From positions 1 through 35,411 of the forward strand of contig CAYQCH010000009.1 of NCBI GenBank assembly GCA_964415935.1: a stretch of 35,411 nt of DNA, written 5' to 3'. Origin of the DNA: CAYQCH01 sp964415935. GTDB lineage: Bacteria; Patescibacteriota; Patescibacteriia; VMEV01; CAYQCH01. A program made the position numbers and the translations under genes. Positions 17,673 to 24,286 of this stretch are shown one piece after another. Positions within the stretch are counted from its first letter, which is position 1; each line of letters starts with the position of its first letter. The notes under the pieces were generated by a model. That model was not told where the DNA came from. It ran no database searches and worked only from the letters and a program-made list of their open reading frames with translations.

Positions 17673-18265
17673 AATTGGTCTTGATTAGGCGATGCTTGTT
17701 GATTGGAAATAACCCAGAGAATTTGCTTGGCAGCAAAAGTGTCTTTGGCCGCATCCTGCGCCACGCGCGGGTACACCCGAATTTCTGTGCCAACTGGAAT
17801 GTCATCCAATGAAAGCGGCTCGGACTCATGGATATTGGCCTCTTGCGTGGACAGGCCCGCGCGGCGCGCGTCCTCTAACACACGCATGAATTCCTCGGGC
17901 GGCAGCACCGTACGCTTTTCGATGACCGTGGATGCGTCGATAAGCGCGGTTTGCGTTCTTCCACCGGGGCGTAACGGGTTGCGCAAATAATCATTCAACG
18001 TTTCAAACACCAGCAAACCGTTTTGCGCCTGGATAAACCGGCCGTATACCACGTAGTCTGTGCCTGGCACGATGCGCCTGGCCAGGATTTCATCCACAGC
18101 CCTGATATTGCTGTCCGCCTGCGTCGCGCGGCCCTGTTCATATCCCTTGGCTGCAAAATATGGCTTCCCGACAAACAAAGCAACTGCCACGCCTACCACG
18201 GCCAACACCCAGCCGGCGGCGGAAACAAACAAAGAGGCGGAAATGGGAGAACGCGCGTCATCCAT
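17669..18265 (-). CDS. Single-span membrane protein, paralogue of the next upstream gene
   Basis: The 198-residue product has a short cytoplasmic N-terminus, one membrane helix (about 11-33, ending at GKPYFAAKGYEQG), and an ectodomain. The ectodomain ends in a beta-rich segment with LSLDDIPVGTEIRVYPRV and DTFAAKQILWVI. The same layout and short motifs (GWxxxxxGVA in the membrane helix, a Gly-Phe/Tyr-Glu-x-Gly exit motif, then DDIP) occur in the gene at 18268-18861, so the two are tandem paralogues. The order of genes suggests a small envelope complex with the two downstream secreted proteins (inference). No known family is recognised. ATG at 18265, 2 bases after the preceding stop. Confidence 0.72.
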   Translation of the reverse strand: MDDARSPISASLFVSAAGWVLAVVGVAVALFVGKPYFAAKGYEQGRATQADSNIRAVDEILARRIVPGTDYVVYGRFIQAQNGLLVFETLNDYLRNPLRPGGRTQTALIDASTVIEKRTVLPPEEFMRVLEDARRAGLSTQEANIHESEPLSLDDIPVGTEIRVYPRVAQDAAKDTFAAKQILWVISNQQASPNQDQL

Positions 18266-18267
18266 AG

Positions 18268-18861
18268 TTATGGGTTGGGAAGGTTGGGCTCGACCACAAT
18301 GGCAATAAAGGAAGCGGCAAACGCATCATTTTCAATGGCAAACGGGTCTTTGGCTACAATTTCCAGGCGGTCGCCGGGCTGGATGTCGCCAATGGCCGCA
18401 GGAATGTCATCAAACGGAGCAATCAAGGCAGGATTTTCGCCGCGTTCCTGGGCAGCAGCGCGGCGGCGGACAAGCTCATCGATACCCACAACGATTCGTC
18501 GCACAACCTGCGTTTGCGCATCATAAACAACGGTCTGTTGCCGGGCCGGTTTTGAAAACGGGGAAGAAACGCCTAAAGAAATCTGCTCCACAACCAGGGC
18601 ATTGGCTCGATTACTGACCATGCGCGCGTTGACGATGTCGTTGGCGGGCGTGGCGTCGATGTCCGCACCGAACGCATCTTCATATAGCGCCTGGTCGATG
18701 GCATTTTGTTCCTGAACTCCCTTTTCAAATCCCTGGGTATACGCGGCGCCTTTGGCAAACGCGAAAAACCAGATGGCAACTCCGGCTACTACCAACCACC
18801 CCAGCACGGACAACAAAAGGGACGGCAGATGTTTTGTTTGAATTTCAGGACTAGTGTCCAT
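18268..18861 (-). CDS. Single-span membrane protein, first gene of the exported-protein operon
   Basis: The 197-residue product has a membrane helix at about 13-37 (LLLSVLGWLVVAGVAIWFF) and an ectodomain. The ectodomain contains the exit motif GAAYTQGFEKG, VVYDAQTQVVRRIVVGIDEL, and a C-terminal region with PFDDIPAAIGDIQPGDRLEI. It is a paralogue of the downstream gene. The ATG at 18861 is preferred over the much longer frame to 19281, which runs through the divergent collagen-like gene and a promoter. A TATAAT lies 10 bases ahead of this ATG. Function unknown. Confidence 0.72.
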   Translation of the reverse strand: MDTSPEIQTKHLPSLLLSVLGWLVVAGVAIWFFAFAKGAAYTQGFEKGVQEQNAIDQALYEDAFGADIDATPANDIVNARMVSNRANALVVEQISLGVSSPFSKPARQQTVVYDAQTQVVRRIVVGIDELVRRRAAAQERGENPALIAPFDDIPAAIGDIQPGDRLEIVAKDPFAIENDAFAASFIAIVVEPNLPNP

Positions 18862-18871
18862 AGATGAACAT

Positions 18872-18901
18872 ATTATACGGGACAATGCGGTCTGTTGTGA
18901 A
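18872..18901 (-). promoter_or_regulatory. Promoter of the 18861-16137 operon
   Basis: On the minus strand TTCACA (18896-18901) and TATAAT (18872-18877) are 18 bases apart. The start would fall near 18865, about 4 bases before the ATG. Its -35 overlaps that of the divergent promoter. Confidence 0.72.
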
Positions 18902-18923
18902 GCAAACCGCAAGCGGATATAAT
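18895..18923 (+). promoter_or_regulatory. Promoter of the collagen-like triplet
   Basis: TTGTGA (18895-18900) and TATAAT (18918-18923) are exactly 17 bases apart. The start would fall near 18930, 1-2 bases before the ATG at 18932, so the mRNA would be leaderless. Confidence 0.8.
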
Positions 18924-18931
18924 AGAGGCAT

Positions 18932-19366
18932 ATGAAGCGTTCTCTTTTCCCCAGCCAGCTCATCGTCGCGTCTGTTGCGGTGTTCTGTATGACCGTCCTC
19001 TTCAGTTTCCATGCCGCCAGCGCTTCCCGTCCCACGGTTGCTCCTCCCGGCGGCAATCCGGTCTTTCCGCCCGGACAACAAGGACCCCAAGGAACCCAAG
19101 GACCGCAAGGCGTCCAAGGCGGACAGGGCCCGCAAGGCAACGTCGGCAACGCTGGACCACAAGGGCCCGCCGGATACGCCACCTGCAACTGGAACGGCAG
19201 CGCCTGGATAAGCCATGGCTGGGACTCCTGGTGCGCCTGGTATGTCGGCGTGCGTATTACATGCAATAACGGCCGCGTCACCGGGTTTCAAAACTACTAT
19301 TACACCGGCGGCGGAACATGTGGATACATGTGCTACAGCGGTGGTGCCTGCTCAACTCCTTCCTAA
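18932..19366 (+). CDS. Secreted collagen-like protein 1
   Basis: The 144-residue product has a signal sequence (about 10-32), a proline segment PTVAPPGGNPVFPPG, and then about 11 Gly-x-y triplets rich in GPQ. A C-terminal domain follows with CNWNGSAW, HGWDSWCAW and six cysteines in total. The triplets can form a short collagen triple helix, and the C-terminal domain would be the exposed head. The head is shared with the next two genes. It is the first gene of a three-gene unit; the ATG lies directly after the -10 box. A surface display or attachment role is inferred from the architecture, not shown. Confidence 0.85.
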   Translation: MKRSLFPSQLIVASVAVFCMTVLFSFHAASASRPTVAPPGGNPVFPPGQQGPQGTQGPQGVQGGQGPQGNVGNAGPQGPAGYATCNWNGSAWISHGWDSWCAWYVGVRITCNNGRVTGFQNYYYTGGGTCGYMCYSGGACSTPS

Positions 19367-19369
19367 GCT

Positions 19370-19768
19370 ATGAATAGCCCATTTTTACGTTTCCAGCTTT
19401 TAATCGCCATTTCAACCGTCGTCACGATTGCCGCGGTGACGTTGATGAATGGCGTGATTGCCGCACCCGTGCAAAATCCGCCAAATGGAAATCCTGCTTT
19501 TCCTGCCGGCCCAGCAGGCCCTGCCGGACCGCAAGGATCGCAAGGTCCCCAAGGGCCGCAAGGCCAATCAGGCACGCAAGGTCCTCAGGGACCGCAAGGA
19601 CCCGTGGGATACGCATCCTGCAGCTGGAACAACACCATGTTCTTGAACCATGGTTGGGACTGGAACACCTGGTGCCAGGGATTTCGCGGCATCTACATTA
19701 CCTGCTCGGGCGGACAAACCTACAGCATGTCGCGCCTCACCGCATGCGGCCAGCTGAGCGGCACTTAA
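19370..19768 (+). CDS. Secreted collagen-like protein 2
   Basis: The 132-residue product has a signal sequence (about 8-31), the segment APVQNPPNGNPAFPAG, and about 11 Gly-x-y triplets (GPA, GPQ, GSQ). Its head contains CSWNNTMF, HGWDWNTWC and two further cysteines. It is homologous along its whole length to the genes on both sides, differing mainly in triplet content. It starts 3 bases after the preceding stop without a Shine-Dalgarno site, so translation is probably coupled. A tandem duplication origin is clear; the partner bound by the head is unknown. Confidence 0.85.
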   Translation: MNSPFLRFQLLIAISTVVTIAAVTLMNGVIAAPVQNPPNGNPAFPAGPAGPAGPQGSQGPQGPQGQSGTQGPQGPQGPVGYASCSWNNTMFLNHGWDWNTWCQGFRGIYITCSGGQTYSMSRLTACGQLSGT

Positions 19769-19778
19769 AAACGCTTCC

Positions 19779-20189
19779 ATGACAATAGCCAACAAAATCA
19801 ATCTGACCATTTCCGTCCTGGCCACGGTGACCATTGCCGCTCTTGCAGCCATGACATCCACGGTGGCAGCGCCAACGTTGCCGCCACCCAACGGGAACCC
19901 ATCCTTTCCGCCAGGGCCGCAAGGGCCTGTGGGACCGCAAGGGCCGCAGGGGTCTCAAGGGCCTCAAGGGTCTCAGGGATCTCAAGGGCCTCAAGGCACA
20001 CCCGGACTGTACGGTATTGCCTACTGCAGCTGGAGCGGCGCAGAATTCGTCAGCTACGGCTGGGATGGATGGGGGGCCAGCGCCTGCGGCGCATACTTCT
20101 ACTGCGACGGATACCGCCTCTACCAGATTTCGCTGAAAACCGGTTGTGGCGATTCGGGTACCTACCCCAGCACGCCGTTCGTAAACTAA
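19779..20189 (+). CDS. Secreted collagen-like protein 3
   Basis: The 136-residue product has a signal sequence (about 8-30), APTLPPPNGNPSFPPG, about 11 Gly-x-y triplets, and a head with AYCSWSGAEF and YGWDGWGASACG plus further cysteines. It is the third member of the tandem set, 10 bases after the preceding stop, and ends before the terminator at 20199-20225. The conserved head pattern across the three copies is Cys-x-Trp, about 10 residues, then Gly-Trp-Asp-x-x-(Trp) and Cys. It has a longer, Ser/Thr/Pro-containing C-terminus than the others. Confidence 0.85.
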   Translation: MTIANKINLTISVLATVTIAALAAMTSTVAAPTLPPPNGNPSFPPGPQGPVGPQGPQGSQGPQGSQGSQGPQGTPGLYGIAYCSWSGAEFVSYGWDGWGASACGAYFYCDGYRLYQISLKTGCGDSGTYPSTPFVN

Positions 20190-20198
20190 AGATGACAA

Positions 20199-20225
20199 AA
20201 AAGCCGCGCATATCGCGCGGCTTTT
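20199..20225. terminator. Bidirectional terminator
   Basis: The 11-bp stem AAAAGCCGCGC / GCGCGGCTTTT has the loop ATATC. It lies between the collagen-like triplet and the convergent GYAW-repeat gene. Confidence 0.95.
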
Positions 20226-20243
20226 GTATTGCTTGTTGTCGCT

Positions 20244-22262
20244 TTAGCGCGGGATTACCCGTTCAAACTCCGGCAAGACCTGCTGCACCGCCATGGGCCG
20301 GCTTTCACTGCACGAGTACCCGTCGCTGTCGGTTACGCCCAGGATAATGGTGATGTTCCCCACGGCGTTGTAGGTGTGCGTGGGATTCTTATGCACGTCG
20401 GGATCCGAACCGCTCAATGACTGGCCATCGCCGAATGTCCAATTCCATTGTGATACGGAGGCGCCGCCAAACAGCTGCGTGGTATCCGTAAACAGCGTCT
20501 CCACGCCCACGGCCGGCGTTGGAGGCGTCATGGTAAAGTCGCAGACCGGCGCCGGATGCACAGGCGTACGCAAGCAGTTGGTTTCCGTACCCAAAGTCCC
20601 GGTGATGCCCCATTCGGACCAGTCGCCGTTGGAGCTCTGCACGCGCACGCGCCAATAGTAGGCGACGTTATAGGTTAGCTGACCAAGGCCGACGCTGTAA
20701 TTAGATGCTGTCGAATTTACCGTTTCATCAAAGACAGGCGAACCGAAGAGCGGATCGTCATCAAGCTGGATTTGAAACGCCGCCTGCGTGCTGGAATCCA
20801 GAGCTACATAGTCAGACCAGTCCAAGGTGGGCGTCAATGGAGATGCGGGCTGCAGGGTATAGGTGTCAACGCAGTTAAGCGGCTCAACCAACACGGGCGT
20901 GGACGGCCCCGTACTGGAGAATTTGGTGTATACAGCGCCAAAGGCATGCTGGTATTGGATCCAGCCAAAGGTGTCATTCCAGGCATGGCCTGACCACAAC
21001 CCTGTTGCGCGGGAAATACGCACGCCGTAATTGACCGTATCGCCGGCAGAGCTGCGCATTTTAATCCAGGACGTTCCCGCCCATGATCCGGTCATGCCCA
21101 CCGCGCGCGCCCACCCGGAAACATCTTCCGTTACAGGATCCCAGCGCGAAGCATAGTTTGGGGCGGAGGGGTACGGGCCGGCGGGATCATATTGGATCCA
21201 GCCGATTTCCGACCAGGCATAGCCAGTAATGCGTCCGTCCGCTTCAACATCCACGCCGTATTCAACGTCAAACCCTGTAAAGGCGAGGGAAATCCATCCT
21301 AAGGAGTCATTCCAGGCCCAACCGGAAACACTCGGGTTTAAGTCAGGATCATGGTGCACGGGCGCATATCCTGACGGGGCGAACTCAAACCAGCCAAACG
21401 TGTCGCTCCAGGCATAGCCGCTAAAATCTCCGTTTGATGACACAGTGACACCGTACGGCACGGCGCCGGCATCGCGAAGCTTGATCCATCCATTGTTGCC
21501 AAATGATTCCATCCAGGCCCACCCGCTCAATTCTCCCGTGGCGGCGTTGTATTGCGCGCCCGAGCTGGGAGCTTCGGGAAACCCGGCAGTGGGAGCAAAA
21601 TTAATCCAGCCGCCGGAGTCGCTCCAGGCATAGCCGCTGACGGCGCCGGTGCTTTCGTCAATGTGGACGCCATACTTCGGGCTTGAAGGATTGTCTACAC
21701 TGTTATGGGTGATCCACCCGATAGTATCGCTCCAGGCCCATAAACACGTGTTATGAGGCGAAGCGGAACAGGTGTCGGCCGGAGGAACTTCTACCACGCT
21801 GCTTAAAGAAATCCAGCCGATATTGTCGTTCCAGGCGTAGCCGGCGACGCTTGGGTCTTCGTTCGGATCCTGAGTAACATCGCTGAATGCATTTTCAAAC
21901 CACACCCAGCCGATTACATCATTCCAGCCATATCCGGAAAAAACCCTGGTTACAGAATCGATGACCACGGCATACCCGCCGCAGCTGGGTGTACAGTCGC
22001 CCTGCAAGCTTAATTGCCCGTTAGCACCCTGCGACGTGATGCCGGTAATGTCAGCGTTGCCGCTGAGCTCACCGGTGGCGGCGTTATAAGAAACATTGTT
22101 GAAGTCGATCCAACCTACGGCGTCGCTCCAGGCATAGCCGCTGACGTCGCCGGTGGCCTCGTCGATATCCACACCGTAAAACACGGTCTGGGCTTGCGCC
22201 GGCGTGGAAAACCACATGCCTGCGGCGATAATGGTTGCAATGGACCAAAACAATTTGTTCAT
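20244..22262 (-). CDS. Secreted GYAW-repeat surface protein with FnIII-like and PKD domains
   Basis: The 672-residue product has a signal peptide (1-24, cleavage after PAQA) and eleven copies of a Trp-rich motif between about 42 and 436. The motif is Gly-Tyr/Trp-Ala-Trp-Ser/Asn-Asp-x-x-Gly-Trp-Ile, as in GYAWSDAVGWI and GWAWNDSLGWI. Many copies are preceded by YGVxIDxxTGxxS, suggesting a beta-propeller or repeated beta-sheet fold. An FnIII-like domain (about 450-560, YYWRVRVQSSNGDWSEWG) and a PKD domain (about 573-662, WNWTFGDG at 606-613) follow. There is no C-terminal membrane anchor. Such domains are typical of secreted adhesins and glycan-binding proteins; binding is inferred. The start is fixed at the ATG at 22262 by the signal peptide and a -10 box 9 bases upstream. 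Confidence 0.85.
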   Translation of the reverse strand: MNKLFWSIATIIAAGMWFSTPAQAQTVFYGVDIDEATGDVSGYAWSDAVGWIDFNNVSYNAATGELSGNADITGITSQGANGQLSLQGDCTPSCGGYAVVIDSVTRVFSGYGWNDVIGWVWFENAFSDVTQDPNEDPSVAGYAWNDNIGWISLSSVVEVPPADTCSASPHNTCLWAWSDTIGWITHNSVDNPSSPKYGVHIDESTGAVSGYAWSDSGGWINFAPTAGFPEAPSSGAQYNAATGELSGWAWMESFGNNGWIKLRDAGAVPYGVTVSSNGDFSGYAWSDTFGWFEFAPSGYAPVHHDPDLNPSVSGWAWNDSLGWISLAFTGFDVEYGVDVEADGRITGYAWSEIGWIQYDPAGPYPSAPNYASRWDPVTEDVSGWARAVGMTGSWAGTSWIKMRSSAGDTVNYGVRISRATGLWSGHAWNDTFGWIQYQHAFGAVYTKFSSTGPSTPVLVEPLNCVDTYTLQPASPLTPTLDWSDYVALDSSTQAAFQIQLDDDPLFGSPVFDETVNSTASNYSVGLGQLTYNVAYYWRVRVQSSNGDWSEWGITGTLGTETNCLRTPVHPAPVCDFTMTPPTPAVGVETLFTDTTQLFGGASVSQWNWTFGDGQSLSGSDPDVHKNPTHTYNAVGNITIILGVTDSDGYSCSESRPMAVQQVLPEFERVIPR

Positions 22263-22271
22263 ACAGGGAAA

Positions 22272-22280
22272 AGTATACCA
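22272..22280 (-). promoter_or_regulatory. Extended -10 promoter of the GYAW-repeat gene
   Basis: The minus strand reads TGG followed by TATACT (-10 at 22272-22277). The start would be about 3 bases before the ATG at 22262. No good -35 is seen, as expected for an extended -10. Confidence 0.6.
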
Positions 22281-22307
22281 CACATCCACCCGTACCCGCA
22301 GCAGAGA

Positions 22308-22316
22308 TGCTATACT
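22308..22316 (+). promoter_or_regulatory. Extended -10 promoter of collagen-like gene 4
   Basis: TGC followed by TATACT (22311-22316), 25 bases before the ATG at 22342. The same ATGCTATACT decamer precedes collagen-like gene 5. Confidence 0.62.
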
Positions 22317-22341
22317 GCCAGTATCCTCACGCAAATATTTT

Positions 22342-22785
22342 ATGAAACAATTTCTACACACGGCCGGTATTTCCAGTGCTGCGACCCTTATAACGATTGT
22401 CGTCTTGCTCACGGTAGCTACGGCCATCGCAGCGCCTACCCAGGCACCTCCGAACGGGAATCCCTCCTTCCCGCTGACCGGCCCCACAGGACCGACCGGA
22501 CCCCAAGGACCGCAGGGGCCTGCTGGACCAGCTGGTACCGCGGCAACCTTGAGCTGCGCAACAAATAGCGCTTCTTTTACGGGAACGTCAACCGTTGTCA
22601 GCTGCCCTTCCGGGTATACAGTTGCCACGGGCGGAGGATTCTACCTCTCTGACGGCAATAACAACGGTTTGAACTGGAATGATGCCTGGTCCCGCCCGGC
22701 CGGAAGCAGCACCTGGGAATGCGGACGAAACGTTTACAGCGGCAATGTCAGTTATTGCTACATCACCTGCTGCCGCCTCCAATAG
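22342..22785 (+). CDS. Secreted collagen-like protein 4
   Basis: The 147-residue product has a signal sequence (about 8-31), APTQAPPNGNPSFPL, seven Gly-x-y triplets (GPT, GPQ, GPA), and a head different from proteins 1-3. The head contains VSCPSGYTVATGGGFYLSD, then WECGRNVYSG and YCYITCCRLQ. This CPxGxxxxxGGG type of head is common at the end of collagen-like and tail-fibre-like bacterial proteins. The beginning (MKQFLHTAGISSAATL) and upstream region match those of collagen-like gene 5, pointing to a duplication that included the promoter. It is divergent from the GYAW-repeat gene. A longer frame starting at 22204 is not supported. Confidence 0.85.
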   Translation: MKQFLHTAGISSAATLITIVVLLTVATAIAAPTQAPPNGNPSFPLTGPTGPTGPQGPQGPAGPAGTAATLSCATNSASFTGTSTVVSCPSGYTVATGGGFYLSDGNNNGLNWNDAWSRPAGSSTWECGRNVYSGNVSYCYITCCRLQ

Positions 22786-22794
22786 AGATTCACC

Positions 22795-22821
22795 AAAAAA
22801 CACCCGACCAGGGTGTTTTTT
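22795..22821. terminator. Bidirectional terminator
   Basis: The 11-bp stem AAAAAACACCC / GGGTGTTTTTT has the loop GACCA. It lies between collagen-like gene 4 and the convergent ruvA. Confidence 0.95.
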
Positions 22822-22830
22822 CTTTTGCAG

Positions 22831-23397
22831 CTATCTCTTCTGTAGCACTCGCTTGATGATTTCCTGCGCGCTGAGTCCGGACGTGTCGACATCCTGCATC
22901 ATGGAGCGGACCTCGCTTTCCGTATATCCCAGCTGAATCAGAGCACCCATGGCTTCGGACTTGCTTGACCCGATGGCCTGGTGGCCTGAACCAATAGCCA
23001 TGTCACCCAAAGCCGGCTTGAGTTCGGCAATCAGCCGTTTGACGATCTTTGGCCCGACACCGGGCGCCTTCAGCGCCGCTGCGTCTTCCTGCTGGATGGC
23101 GGCAATAATGTTTTTGGGGGAAGAGGCAGACAACAGAGCCATGGCTATTTTGGGACCCACTCCCGTCACCCCGATCAATGTTTGAAAAAGGTTTTTTTCC
23201 TGCGCTTCAAGGAAGCCATATAGCAGCTGCGCGTCCTCACGGACGTGAAAATGTGTATACAGCACAAGTTCTTTTCCTTGCTTCGCATGCTGCAACACAG
23301 CCGGGGTTACTCGCACTTCATACCCAACGCCGTGCACGTCCAATACCACGCTTTGCAGCCATTTCTCCGATACAATCCCGCGCAATGAAGAAATCAT
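22831..23397 (-). CDS. ruvA: Holliday junction helicase subunit RuvA
   Basis: RuvA binds four-way junctions and loads the RuvB motor for branch migration. The 188-residue product has the N-terminal OB fold (MISSLRGIVSEKWLQSVVLD, with YEVRVTP and the family-typical TYTHFHVREDAQLLYGF-like segment LYTHFHVREDAQLLYGF). Two helix-hairpin-helix motifs follow (GVTGVGPKIA and APGVGPKIVKRL), then a flexible linker and the C-terminal RuvB-contacting domain (AMGALIQLGYTESEV). The length is normal. ruvB and ruvC are not adjacent; the gene stands alone among surface-protein genes. A TATACA -10 box lies 7 bases before the ATG at 23397, so it is probably leaderless. Confidence 0.97.
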   Translation of the reverse strand: MISSLRGIVSEKWLQSVVLDVHGVGYEVRVTPAVLQHAKQGKELVLYTHFHVREDAQLLYGFLEAQEKNLFQTLIGVTGVGPKIAMALLSASSPKNIIAAIQQEDAAALKAPGVGPKIVKRLIAELKPALGDMAIGSGHQAIGSSKSEAMGALIQLGYTESEVRSMMQDVDTSGLSAQEIIKRVLQKR

Positions 23398-23404
23398 AGG
23401 TGTA

Positions 23405-23410
23405 TGTATA
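23405..23410 (-). promoter_or_regulatory. -10 box of ruvA
   Basis: TATACA on the minus strand, 7 bases before the ATG at 23397. No clear -35 is seen. Confidence 0.5.
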
Positions 23411-23417
23411 CCCCCTA

Positions 23418-23426
23418 TGCTATACT
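23418..23426 (+). promoter_or_regulatory. Extended -10 promoter of collagen-like gene 5
   Basis: TGC followed by TATACT (23421-23426), 23 bases before the ATG at 23450. It is the same decamer as upstream of collagen-like gene 4, and it faces the divergent ruvA promoter. Confidence 0.62.
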
Positions 23427-23449
23427 TGTTCTTGAATTTTATCCACCCT

Positions 23450-23821
23450 ATGAAACAATCTCTTCAGGTTGCTCTTATTTCCAGCGTCAGCACGGCGCTG
23501 GTGCTCTCCATTGCCGTCGCGGCTGCGGTCTTTGCCGCGCCCACGCAAGCGCCGCCGAACGGAAACCCGTCCTTTCCGCTGCAGGGCCAGCCAGGACCGA
23601 CGGGGCCAGCCGGACCCACGGGAGCCCAGGGCCAACAAGGACCAGCCGGTACCTGGGCGCCCGGCCAGTGCCAGGTATGCGTCCGCATTTGCGACTTCAA
23701 CGGCGCGGGGCCTTGCGCCACCTCTTGCGGAACGGAAGGCCAGGGATACGGAAGCGTATCAACCCTTCCTGGTGACGTTGATGGCAACGATCAGATGCGC
23801 GTATCCTTTGACTGCTGGTAA
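23450..23821 (+). CDS. Secreted collagen-like protein 5
   Basis: The 123-residue product has a signal sequence (about 7-29), APTQAPPNGNPSFPL identical to protein 4, about eight Gly-x-y triplets (GQP, GPT, GPA, GAQ), and a short Cys-rich head. The head contains QCQVCVRICDFNGAGPCATSC and DGNDQMRVSFDCW, with seven cysteines. The head is unlike those of the other four proteins, so the signal/collagen module seems to be reused with different heads. The start at 23450 is chosen because the promoter decamer lies 23 bases upstream and the MKQSL start matches gene 4; a 33-base longer frame would begin inside the promoter. Confidence 0.83.
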   Translation: MKQSLQVALISSVSTALVLSIAVAAAVFAAPTQAPPNGNPSFPLQGQPGPTGPAGPTGAQGQQGPAGTWAPGQCQVCVRICDFNGAGPCATSCGTEGQGYGSVSTLPGDVDGNDQMRVSFDCW

Positions 23822-23838
23822 CTCGCACGACTGTTTTT

Positions 23839-23868
23839 AAAAAACGACCTCCATGCGGGGCCGTTTTT
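23839..23868 (+). terminator. Terminator of collagen-like gene 5
   Basis: AAAAACGACC pairs with GGCCGTTTTT with one mismatch and is followed by ATTTTTG. Confidence 0.8.
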
Positions 23869-23941
23869 ATTTTTGTGAAACGTGAATCCGGCTGCGCTGT
23901 ATTAGGGGGTGGAAACAAAATTATCATTAATGATCTCGCAT

Positions 23942-24211
23942 ATGTACGCACATAAACTAGGCGCATTGGCTTTGGCGATTGTTGCGGGAAGCATCTTCAC
24001 TGTTCCCCCGGTTATGGCAGCGACTCACGATGATATCAGTCAGCGACAGGACAGGCATTGTGGCGCAGAGGAATGCCAGTGGTACTGTGACCAGATGAGC
24101 CGCGACCGCGACCAGGATCGATACAACCGCGATGACAGAGATGACCGATACGACCGCGACCAGGATCAAAACCAGCGTCAACGCAATCGGGACCGCAATC
24201 CCAATGCATAA
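23942..24211 (+). CDS. Small secreted protein with CQWYC motif and Arg/Asp-rich tail
   Basis: The 89-residue product has a signal peptide (about 5-26, ending PPVMA-A), a short Cys motif HCGAEECQWYCDQ, and a tail of about 45 residues made almost only of Arg, Asp, Gln, Asn and Tyr (RDRDQDRYNRDDRDDRYDRD and similar). The tail is a disordered polyampholyte. The ATG at 23942 gives the most compact signal peptide; ATG 23930 is in frame and also possible. The strong purine run AGGGGG (23904-23909) is too far from either to act as a normal ribosome site. It shares CQWYC with the next gene. No family is recognised. Confidence 0.65.
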   Translation: MYAHKLGALALAIVAGSIFTVPPVMAATHDDISQRQDRHCGAEECQWYCDQMSRDRDQDRYNRDDRDDRYDRDQDQNQRQRNRDRNPNA

Positions 24212-24223
24212 CGCATGGAACGC

Positions 24224-24251
24224 AAAAGAGATGCCCTAAGGCATCTCTTTT
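24224..24251. terminator. Terminator after the CQWYC/Arg-Asp gene
   Basis: The perfect 12-bp stem AAAAGAGATGCC / GGCATCTCTTTT has the loop CTAA. Confidence 0.93.
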
Positions 24252-24286
24252 CGTTGTATTACGTCGATTATCGTTGATTGTATCTT

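Noticed and set aside
18861..19281. N-terminal extension of the 18268 gene to 19281
   Set aside because: It crosses the divergent promoter pair and reads antisense through the collagen-like gene; the ATG at 18861 follows a TATAAT.
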